5,133 nucleotides of DNA, taken from assembly GCA_003972845.1 (NCBI GenBank), contig QOAV01000127.1, positions 1 to 5,133 on the forward strand, in the 5' to 3' direction. Position 1 is the first letter of the stretch. Each line of letters starts with the position of its first letter. Shown here piece after piece: positions 1 through 5,133 of this stretch. Origin of the DNA: Gammaproteobacteria bacterium. GTDB lineage: Bacteria > Pseudomonadota > Gammaproteobacteria > QOAV01. Both the position numbers and the translations under genes were made by a program. Below the pieces are notes generated by a model. The model saw only the letters and a list, made by a program, of their open reading frames with translations. It had not been told where the DNA came from and made no database searches.

Positions 1-337
1 TTTATTTGCTGAACTGGAGCCAGCGCTGGCACAGGCTTTGTGTGATGGCGATGCGCAGAGCGACTCGATACCGGATGACACGGAACAACGTATACTGCGG
101 GACTTCGCTCATCATCGCCGCTCCTGGCCGGACAGCATCGCGGCGATCAACAAGCTGGCCGGGCGTGGCTACAGCGGGCTGGATCCAATGTCCGAAAAGG
201 TGATGAAGCAGCGCGTGTTGCAACGAAAAAACTGGAAACAATGCGCCGAAGCCTGTGGCCTCAGCGGGCGAAAACAGGCAGAAACGGCGCTGCGGCGCGC
301 GGTAGGCATTCTTATTGGAGACAACGCTCCTGACTGA
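1..337 (+). CDS. C-terminal end of an unrecognised protein, possible HTH (partial, 5' end outside window)
   Basis: The frame is open from base 2 to a TGA at 335-337, giving the last 111 residues of a protein that begins before the window. The fragment is soluble and charged, with no membrane segment or cysteine motif. Its last 35 residues (roughly KNWKQCAEACGLSGRKQAE and on to a terminal GILIGD) read like a helix-turn-helix: a short helix, a GLS turn, then a basic amphipathic second helix. This resembles sigma-region-4 or transposase-like HTHs, but I do not recognise the family. A TTG at base 38 could serve as a start, but the frame continues unbroken upstream and has no ribosome site there, so truncation by the window edge is more likely. 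It is separated from the next gene by about 270 bases and is probably an independent unit. That it is coding rests on the HTH-like composition and open frame; no function is claimed. Confidence 0.55.
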   Translation, partial: LFAELEPALAQALCDGDAQSDSIPDDTEQRILRDFAHHRRSWPDSIAAINKLAGRGYSGLDPMSEKVMKQRVLQRKNWKQCAEACGLSGRKQAETALRRAVGILIGDNAPD

Positions 338-605
338 AAAAACGGGTCTTTTAGCAACGGGCCGAGCGAGCCGGATTGTATCGGCGTGGAACAGGTCAAA
401 GCGGCGTTGACAGCGCCATACCTTGCTTGTCGACTTGGCCATGTACGCCACCGGCGCTATGCGGAAAACAGGCATTGATGGCGGTCGATTCACGTTTTTT
501 TATCTGCCGGTGGATTTATAGCGGCTTTTGTTGTCCGTTTTTTGTAAGATCGGCCCTTTTTTGCGAGACACAGAGCCTTACTCCCTTGTCATGATCTCTT
601 TGCCG
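338..605. other. intergenic spacer, no convincing gene
   Basis: About 270 bases lie between the first stop codon and the chosen start of the DNRLRE-type gene. Short open frames exist here, but their translations are rich in Cys, Arg and Trp with no domain pattern and no ribosome site. I see no clear hairpin-plus-T-run terminator after the first gene. T-rich patches at 495-503 and 535-543 and a TAAGAT at 545-550 lie upstream of the next gene, but no -35/-10 pair with normal spacing could be assigned. The promoter of the secreted-protein pair is presumably in this stretch; that is inference from gene layout only. Confidence 0.5.
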
Positions 606-2153
606 ATGAAAAACCTGTATACCCGGCTGTTATTTGCGTTCATTTCTGTCGTTGCTGTTTCCGGTATTCTGTTTACTGGATCAATAGCGATTGCTGACCA
701 GCCGACCAGTATCTATGATGTTCCGATTGACAAGGTTCCTGCTCGTCTGAAATTTCGTGTCCTTGAGTTGACGCCTGAATCTCGGACTTATCATCGGAAA
801 CAACTGGAAAAGCTTCATTTAAAGGGGGCCGGCGAGGTAGTAACGAAACGGTTTTATCTGTCAGGCGAGGCTCCAGGCGAGGCTCTGCCGAAAGGCGTGG
901 CCCATTACCATCTCGTGCGACCGCTGGCGACAGTGGAGGATGCAGAAATCCGAGGATATATCGACGGGCGCATCGTGCATCACGATATCAACCAGGGCAC
1001 CGCCAATCACATGCGCATCGGCCGCCGCTTCAGCGGCACCGAGTTTGGCGAGTTTGAAATCAAGCGTGCGCTGGTGCGCTGGCGGCTGGACAATATTCCG
1101 CAAAAGGCGGCGGTTAAAAAGGCCCGGGCGCAATTGTTTGCCGAGTCCATCGCCACGGTTTCTCCCATTGTGCGCAAGGGCCACTACTTGCCATTGCATT
1201 TGTACATGTACCCGTTGGCCCCGGACTGGGTAGAAGGTCGCGGCGGGCCCAGTCATGACAATTATACCGGTGTGGCCAAAGGTGAAGTCACCTGGAGCCA
1301 TGCTCGCCATGGGGAAAAGCCCTGGACGGTTCCCGGCGCACTGGAGCCGGGCGTCATGCCGCTGGCCATGGGGCTGTATGAAAAGGACGCCAGCCCGGTC
1401 ACTTTTAACGGCCCGCTGTTGCAGGAGTATATCCAGCAGAAAATTCGCGCAGGAAAGAATCTGGATGTCCTGTTCAAGCTGGATGACGAGGAGGAAGATC
1501 GCTGGGGTACGGAAGTCGGTTTCTATTCGTCAGAATTTGGCGATATCAAGGATATTCCGGACAAACGTCCCTTGCTGGATCTGGATCTGGAAATTCCCTA
1601 TCCCGTTCTGGAAACCCGTCATTCCTATTCCCTCAAGCCTGGTGAAGAACAGGTTTGGCCACGGCAAACGCACAAGGGTGCAAAATTGTTGCTGGCCGCT
1701 GGTTTTGATATCGAGAAAGAGAGCGACCCGGATGCAGTTTATCCGGATGTATGGGTGCGTGGCGGCAAGGGCAAGTTTGATCCGGAAGCGCCCTGGAAAC
1801 GCCTGTCAAATCCGCGCACAGTGGATTGGGACTGGTCGCAGTTCAAGTTGTCTGGCAGGCCTGCTGAGTCTTTATTCGGTTCCAACGTGCGATTCGAGCT
1901 GTCTGAATACTGGGTGACGGCGCGTTATCTGAATCTTCCTTTCATGATGCTGTTGTCACCGTCGGGAAAATTGCACGAAATGCGTGGGCAAGTGCCAACC
2001 GGAAACACTTATACATATGTCTATTCCTTTTTACCGGACGAGCCTGGCTTATGGCGCTATATCTGGTTTTTTCTGCCAACCAGGGAAATTCGGTTGCATA
2101 CGCATGAAAACCGTGGTCTGTTCTATGTTATGCCGGCGGACGAAAAAACATGA
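606..2153 (+). CDS. exported protein with DNRLRE/CBM96-like beta-sandwich domain
   Basis: This 515-residue protein has a signal peptide: MKNLYTR, a hydrophobic core of about 20 residues, and an AIA|DQ cleavage site after residue 30, so it is exported. Residues ~107-329 follow the DNRLRE (CBM96-type) pattern in order: a GTANHMRIGRR segment, RALVRWRLDNIP (154-165), LYMYPLAPDWVEG (199-211), EVTWSHARHGEKPW (227-240) and a closing FYSSEFGD...DKRPLLDLDLEI strand (~306-329). In the family these build a beta-sandwich on secreted or surface proteins, sometimes binding carbohydrate. An acidic run DDEEED (293-298) sits just before the closing strands. Residues ~330-515 form a second, Trp/Tyr-rich beta region I do not recognise, ending with GLWRYIWFFLPT. 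No catalytic motif was seen, so enzyme activity is not claimed. The start is uncertain: ATG 606 gives the cleanest signal peptide, ATG 591 adds five residues, and neither has a good Shine-Dalgarno. The stop overlaps the next start (ATGA), so the two are probably co-translated. Confidence 0.75.
   Translation: MKNLYTRLLFAFISVVAVSGILFTGSIAIADQPTSIYDVPIDKVPARLKFRVLELTPESRTYHRKQLEKLHLKGAGEVVTKRFYLSGEAPGEALPKGVAHYHLVRPLATVEDAEIRGYIDGRIVHHDINQGTANHMRIGRRFSGTEFGEFEIKRALVRWRLDNIPQKAAVKKARAQLFAESIATVSPIVRKGHYLPLHLYMYPLAPDWVEGRGGPSHDNYTGVAKGEVTWSHARHGEKPWTVPGALEPGVMPLAMGLYEKDASPVTFNGPLLQEYIQQKIRAGKNLDVLFKLDDEEEDRWGTEVGFYSSEFGDIKDIPDKRPLLDLDLEIPYPVLETRHSYSLKPGEEQVWPRQTHKGAKLLLAAGFDIEKESDPDAVYPDVWVRGGKGKFDPEAPWKRLSNPRTVDWDWSQFKLSGRPAESLFGSNVRFELSEYWVTARYLNLPFMMLLSPSGKLHEMRGQVPTGNTYTYVYSFLPDEPGLWRYIWFFLPTREIRLHTHENRGLFYVMPADEKT
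862..885 (+). repeat. in-frame 12-bp perfect tandem duplication
   Basis: CAGGCGAGGCTC occurs twice head to tail (862-873 and 874-885) inside the DNRLRE-type gene. It keeps the frame and encodes the near-repeat GEAP-GEAL about residues 87-94, in the linker before the beta-sandwich domain. A replication-slippage origin is an inference. A variable copy number between strains would only change linker length. Confidence 0.85.
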
Positions 2154-3784
2154 TGAGGTGGCTGTCGATCGCGCCTTTGTTTGTACTGATGCTGTCTGGC
2201 ATGCAATCCGCAGCTTTTGCCGGCGACGAAGCGCTGGATCTCATCAACACACTGCGCTCATCGGCCGGAATGACCAGGCTGGTTTATTCGCCGGTATTGT
2301 CCCTGGCGGCGAAGAATCACGCGACCTATCTGTCCCTGAACATTGGCGGCAATCGCCTGCACGTGGATGCTCATATTGAACAGAACGGGCGGCGGGGATT
2401 TACCGGTGAATCTTCGGATGAACGCGCCGAATATGTCGGCTATGCGCATTCCGAAGTGAAAGAGAATGTCAGTATCGGTAATACTGATATCGTGGACTCT
2501 GTCACCGGCCTGATGGCGGGCATTTATCACCGATTTACTTTCCTGGATTTTCAGGTGGACGAAATGGGCTATGGCCGGGAAGGCGAAGCTTTTGTCTACG
2601 AGCTTGGACGTTCCGATCTGGCACGCATGTGTACGACTTTTCCAAAAAAAGCCGAACTGGACCCTCCGTTCGACTGTCTCGGAACCCTGGTCAAATCCAG
2701 CTATATAGAAGGCGTTTGTAAAAAGCTTCCCGCCGAAGCTGTCTATCAGCCTCCTTATCGCACACGTTGTCCGGGTGGTAAATTACTGCGCGCGGATTAC
2801 ATGGAGCGCTTTTGCAAGTCACCGCTGAAATCGGCGTTATATACGGGAAAAGGGAGTTATTATAAAATTTGCAAGCCTGAAGTACGGGTCAAGTCTGGCT
2901 GGCTCGAGCACCTGTGTACCGCGCCCGACAGCCCTGCCAGATATGTTGGGGAAAACCGCTATTACCAGATATGCGCAAACAATACCAAAGTGTTTGCCGA
3001 CTGGTTCAAGCAACTCTGCGAAAATGTTCCAGCGCAAGCCAGATATGAGGATTCCGGCTATTACATCCAGCCCTGCCATTCGGATTTTAAGGCCAGACAG
3101 GAATATCTGAACAAGCTTGACGCAAAGATGTACAGGAGCAACCCGCGTTATGTTGTCTGGCCGCCGAAAAACAGTGACGATATTCCCCCGGCCTTTTTTG
3201 ACGAATCGCCGGACCCGCTGCCGGATCTGGATGTCAGCGGCTATCCGTTGTCCTTGCAGTTCAATCCTGGCAAGGTGAAGTCGGTGCATCTGGACAGCTT
3301 TATTCTGGAGAAGAAAAACAGAAACGGAATCTGGGAGAGAGTGAAGGCGATACGGGAACTGAACAGGGAGAGTGATCCCAACCAGGTCCTCAGTAAATGG
3401 CAGTTTGCCTGGTTTCCGCTAAAGAGACTGGACTGGGGAACCTATTACCGCGCCAGCGTCAATGCCTTGATCGACAAGCGAAAGACCCGTATTCAGTGGC
3501 ATTTTCGCACCCAGGCGCTGGATACGCCTTTGTACATCCTCAAGCGAGAGCATCGCAATGTGAAAGTGTATCCCGATCGCTGGGTCGCGTTGTATTTTGA
3601 ACCGGACAAGACCTCATCTCGGCCGCTGGAATACATCGAAACCCGCTGGGTCGGGAATGCTAATGTGGAAACCAATATCCTGGATTTGAACACTCTGCAA
3701 ATCTATCTGGGTAACACCAATTGCAAACCGGTTTCGCTTTACCTGGCGCATGGTCGAGAGGTGAAACTGACAACCTGCGATTGA
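2150..3784 (+). CDS. exported CAP-domain (SCP/PR1-like) protein with tandem cysteine repeats
   Basis: This 544-residue protein begins with a signal peptide (cleavage likely AFA|GD after residue 24). Residues ~26-142 are a CAP domain: ALDLINTLRSSAG, LSLAAKNHATYL, HIEQ (H75, E77), FTGESSDERAEYVGY, KENVS (E105) and YHRFTFLDFQVDEMGYG (H127), giving the His/Glu set typical of the CAP cavity. Bacterial CAP proteins of the YkwD type are secreted and mostly of unknown function. Residues ~156-318 are five repeats with one cysteine pair each. Residues ~333-455 match the beta-sandwich tail often found after bacterial CAP domains (VVWPPKNSDDIPPAFF, SGYPLSLQFNP, FPLKRLDWGTYY). A last beta-rich part (460-544) holds Cys525 and Cys543. 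The ATG at 2150 overlaps the upstream TGA; a weak GGCGGA lies 9 bases before it, and a second ATG at 2153 is possible. Domain assignment is strong, but biological role and substrate are unknown. Confidence 0.88.
   Translation: MMRWLSIAPLFVLMLSGMQSAAFAGDEALDLINTLRSSAGMTRLVYSPVLSLAAKNHATYLSLNIGGNRLHVDAHIEQNGRRGFTGESSDERAEYVGYAHSEVKENVSIGNTDIVDSVTGLMAGIYHRFTFLDFQVDEMGYGREGEAFVYELGRSDLARMCTTFPKKAELDPPFDCLGTLVKSSYIEGVCKKLPAEAVYQPPYRTRCPGGKLLRADYMERFCKSPLKSALYTGKGSYYKICKPEVRVKSGWLEHLCTAPDSPARYVGENRYYQICANNTKVFADWFKQLCENVPAQARYEDSGYYIQPCHSDFKARQEYLNKLDAKMYRSNPRYVVWPPKNSDDIPPAFFDESPDPLPDLDVSGYPLSLQFNPGKVKSVHLDSFILEKKNRNGIWERVKAIRELNRESDPNQVLSKWQFAWFPLKRLDWGTYYRASVNALIDKRKTRIQWHFRTQALDTPLYILKREHRNVKVYPDRWVALYFEPDKTSSRPLEYIETRWVGNANVETNILDLNTLQIYLGNTNCKPVSLYLAHGREVKLTTCD
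2615..3103 (+). repeat. five tandem cysteine-pair protein repeats (29-34 residues each)
   Basis: Within the CAP protein, residues 156-318 repeat the pattern aromatic-x4-C, about 14-18 residues containing A-x-Y or similar, then C, then a short polar stretch. First cysteines are 161, 190, 222, 256 and 290; second cysteines are 176, 207, 241, 275 and 309. The last three units are exactly 34 residues apart (leading residues Y217, W251, W285, and Y319 opening a sixth, cysteine-free unit); the first two are shorter at 29 and 32. The regular pairing suggests one disulfide per unit, or links between neighbouring units, formed in the oxidising periplasm or outside. The repeats have diverged at DNA level. 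I do not recognise a named repeat family. Confidence 0.85.
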
Positions 3785-3800
3785 CAGTCAGTGAGACCGA

Positions 3801-3830
3801 AACAGAAAAACCGCCACTGCATAGTGGCGG
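3801..3830 (-). terminator. rho-independent terminator after napC
   Basis: A perfect 8-bp stem CCGCCACT/AGTGGCGG with a GCAT loop occupies 3811-3830. Read on the minus strand it is followed at once by TTTTTCTGTT (plus-strand 3801-3810), the classic shape, 54 bases after the napC stop. On the plus strand the same hairpin lies 26 bases after the CAP-gene stop and is followed by CTTTCCC, a weaker T-run, so it may also act as a partial terminator for the convergent unit. Confidence 0.87.
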
Positions 3831-3884
3831 CTTTCCCGAGCCTTCCCGGGTGCATGAAGGCAGTAAACGAACTCCGCTACCGGT

Positions 3885-4484
3885 TTACTGTTCCAGATTG
3901 AACTCCTCGCGTTCTTCCTTGCTCAGTTCGGATGTATCGGGCATCTGGTGTGCAATGCCCTTGTGGCAGTCGATACAGGTTTTGCCTTCGTTGAAACCGT
4001 CGATATGCTGGGGCGAAGCCCGGCGGCTTTGCATGGTGTAATCCATATAGTCGTACGAATGGCAGTTGCGGCATTCCCGTGAATCGACTTTCTTCATGCG
4101 TCGCCATTCGTGCTTGGCAAGCTCCAGTCTTTTGCCCTCAAATTTTTCGCGGGTGTTGATGGTGCCAAGCGCCTTGTGATACAGCTCGTTGGACGCCTGA
4201 ATCTTGCGAATAATCTTGTGCGTCCAGTCTTTCGGCACGTGACAGTCGGGGCAGGTCGCGCGCACGCCCGTGCGATTGCTGTAGTGAATGGTATTCCGGT
4301 ATTCCTGGTAAACATTATCTTTCATTTCGTGGCATGAAAGACAGAATGTTTCTGTATTGGTGAGCTCCAGAGCCGTGTTGAAGGCGCCCCAGAACAGTAT
4401 GCCCAGCACAAAGCCAATGATCAGAACCGCCTTCACCGAGCGCCTGCTCAAAAACCCCTTTTTACCGTTGGTTGGTGTCGTCAT
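3885..4484 (-). CDS. napC: NapC, membrane-anchored tetraheme c-type cytochrome
   Basis: NapC (NapC/NirT family) oxidises quinol at the outer face of the inner membrane and passes electrons to NapB and then NapA of periplasmic nitrate reductase. The 199-residue protein has a basic N-terminus (GKKGFLSRR), one uncleaved membrane anchor (~18-38, [19 protein letters not shown]), and four CXXCH heme sites: C48-H52, C78-H82, C138-H142 and C170-H174. Length and heme spacing are normal for the family. The start ATG at 4484 has GGGAG six bases upstream. It is 22 bases after napB and is the last gene of the unit, followed by a strong terminator. The acidic C-terminal tail ([14 protein letters not shown]) after the usual GIAHQMPD is slightly extended and looks unstructured. 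NirT or another NapC-like partner is the alternative, but the napH-napB context makes NapC nearly certain. Confidence 0.96.
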   Translation of the reverse strand: MTTPTNGKKGFLSRRSVKAVLIIGFVLGILFWGAFNTALELTNTETFCLSCHEMKDNVYQEYRNTIHYSNRTGVRATCPDCHVPKDWTHKIIRKIQASNELYHKALGTINTREKFEGKRLELAKHEWRRMKKVDSRECRNCHSYDYMDYTMQSRRASPQHIDGFNEGKTCIDCHKGIAHQMPDTSELSKEEREEFNLEQ

Positions 4485-4506
4485 GATGAACTCCCGGTCA
4501 TTCTGA

Positions 4507-4971
4507 TTATTTGCTTAGCTCTTCGACAGGCAGGAATGCATTGCCTACCAGCGGAGGCGCGTCCACTTGGGGAACGTGGCACTGGGTACAGAAATAACGT
4601 CGTGCAGCCAGGCTGGTCTGCGCATTGCCATCGCGGTCGTCAAAATGAGTCTGGCTGATTTTGGTTGCCTTGGCTTTTTTGTAGGTTTTCCAGCTGTGGC
4701 AGGACAGGCATTTATTATTGCGCAAGGTGATCTGGTATTCCCGGATCCGATGCGGGATCAGCGGCGGCTGCTGGAAATAGTTACGCTCGATGGGAGGGCT
4801 GTCTGCGTGTTCGCGCTTGACGTCCGGTGCATTTGAACCGCTTTCTATGGATGCTTCGCCGCGCAGGGAACTCAGCCCGGCCCAGCTGTTGGCGGCGACA
4901 AGGGACAACACCAGCCCCAGAGTGATGCCGCTGGTTTTCAGCAATGCAGCTTTTCTTGTCTTGTATGTCAT
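4507..4971 (-). CDS. napB: NapB, periplasmic diheme cytochrome c subunit of nitrate reductase
   Basis: NapB is the small electron-transfer subunit that docks on NapA and relays electrons from NapC in the periplasm. The 154-residue precursor has a signal peptide ([11 protein letters not shown], cleaved about residue 31) and two CXXCH heme sites, CLSCH at 88-92 and CTQCH at 128-132. Family hallmarks are present: PPLIPH before the first heme and THFDDRDG between the two. H74 and H109 are the likely distal heme ligands by family analogy. The ATG at 4971 shares bases with the napH stop (ATGA), and a GAGG lies 10 bases upstream at 4982-4985, so napH-napB translation is probably coupled. The mature protein is of usual length. 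The assignment is firm. Confidence 0.96.
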   Translation of the reverse strand: MTYKTRKAALLKTSGITLGLVLSLVAANSWAGLSSLRGEASIESGSNAPDVKREHADSPPIERNYFQQPPLIPHRIREYQITLRNNKCLSCHSWKTYKKAKATKISQTHFDDRDGNAQTSLAARRYFCTQCHVPQVDAPPLVGNAFLPVEELSK

Positions 4972-5133
4972 GATGATGAAACCTCATTATTCATAGTCTG
5001 ATGAGCAGATCGATTTTTTGAACGACCAGAATCATGTTTGAACGGGACTCTGATATCGAAACGGAAAACATTTTCGGCGCATACGTCAATGCAGCGGCCG
5101 CAGTTGGTGCATTCACCTTTGGAGACGAATTCG
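4968..5133 (-). CDS. napH: NapH C-terminus, ferredoxin-type quinol dehydrogenase membrane subunit (partial)
   Basis: Only the last 54 residues are inside the window; the gene begins beyond the right edge. The fragment opens with EFVSKGECTNCGRCIDVCAE, one C-x2-C-x2-C-x3-C [4Fe-4S] site (cysteines 8, 11, 14 and 18 of the fragment), followed by NVFRFDIRVPFKHDSG, as at the end of NapH. NapH is a multi-spanning inner-membrane protein that, with periplasmic NapG, offers a second quinol-oxidising route to NapA. The fourth cysteine is followed by AEN rather than the Pro common in ferredoxins. A polar tail of about 18 residues rich in Ser and Asn follows HDSG. The TGA at 4968-4970 overlaps the napB start. 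The call rests on this motif plus the adjoining napB-napC; membrane spans cannot be seen here. Confidence 0.9.
   Translation of the reverse strand, partial: EFVSKGECTNCGRCIDVCAENVFRFDIRVPFKHDSGRSKNRSAHQTMNNEVSSS

Noticed and set aside
2..493. Long minus-strand open frame across the left edge and spacer
   Set aside because: Its translation is rich in Arg, Pro, Cys and Phe with no domain pattern, and it lies antisense to the more plausible partial plus-strand gene.
528..550. TTGTTG and TAAGAT as a possible promoter
   Set aside because: The spacing is only 11 bases, too short for a sigma-70 promoter.
376..594. Plus-strand frame in the spacer encoding a Cys/Trp-rich peptide
   Set aside because: It has no ribosome site, odd composition, and overlaps the likely promoter region of the next gene.
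528..605. Upstream TTG extension of the DNRLRE-type protein
   Set aside because: It would bury the signal peptide behind 26 extra residues that do not look like an export signal, and has no ribosome site.
1575..1592. Short CTGGAT repeat run
   Set aside because: About 2.5 copies encoding LDLDLE in a beta strand; explained by the protein sequence and too short to be meaningful.
3721..4041. Plus-strand frame crossing the CAP stop, terminator and napC 3' end
   Set aside because: It runs through a terminator hairpin and antisense to napC; the peptide is Ser/Pro/Arg-rich without family features.
4567..4836. Plus-strand open frame opposite napB
   Set aside because: It is the complement shadow of napB, whose heme motifs prove the minus strand is coding.

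Overview
The window looks like chromosomal DNA of a Gram-negative bacterium that can respire nitrate, most likely a proteobacterium and probably a gammaproteobacterium. The main reason is a periplasmic nitrate reductase (nap) cluster in the order napH-napB-napC, as in the napGHBC part of the E. coli operon. No rRNA, tRNA, transposase, integrase or CRISPR array was seen. I cannot name a genus from the sequence.

Layout from left to right. (1) Bases 1-337 (+) are the 3' end of a gene cut by the window edge. Its product is an unrecognised soluble protein with a possible C-terminal helix-turn-helix. (2) Bases 338-605 are a spacer with no convincing gene. (3) Bases 606-2153 (+) encode a large exported protein whose middle part matches the DNRLRE/CBM96-type beta-sandwich pattern. 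(4) Bases 2150-3784 (+) start inside the previous stop codon (ATGA overlap). They encode a second exported protein: a CAP (SCP/PR1-like, YkwD-like) domain, then five tandem repeats each carrying a cysteine pair, then beta-rich C-terminal domains. (5) Bases 3785-3884 are the convergent spacer, with a strong hairpin terminator oriented mainly for the minus-strand operon. (6) Bases 3885-4484 (-), 4507-4971 (-) and 4968-5133 (-, partial) are napC, napB and the 3' end of napH.

How the genes work together. The nap genes form one minus-strand transcription unit: napH and napB overlap by ATGA, and napB and napC are 22 bases apart. NapC is a membrane-anchored tetraheme cytochrome that oxidises quinol and passes electrons to the diheme NapB, which feeds the catalytic NapA (outside the window). 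NapH, an Fe-S membrane protein, gives a second quinol entry with NapG. The nap unit ends after napC, with no further nap gene before the terminator.

The plus-strand pair has no evident link to nitrate respiration. Both products carry signal peptides and their reading frames overlap, so they are probably made together and act outside the cytoplasm. Their function is unknown. The cysteine-repeat architecture of the CAP protein and its coupling to a DNRLRE-type protein are the least explained parts of the window.
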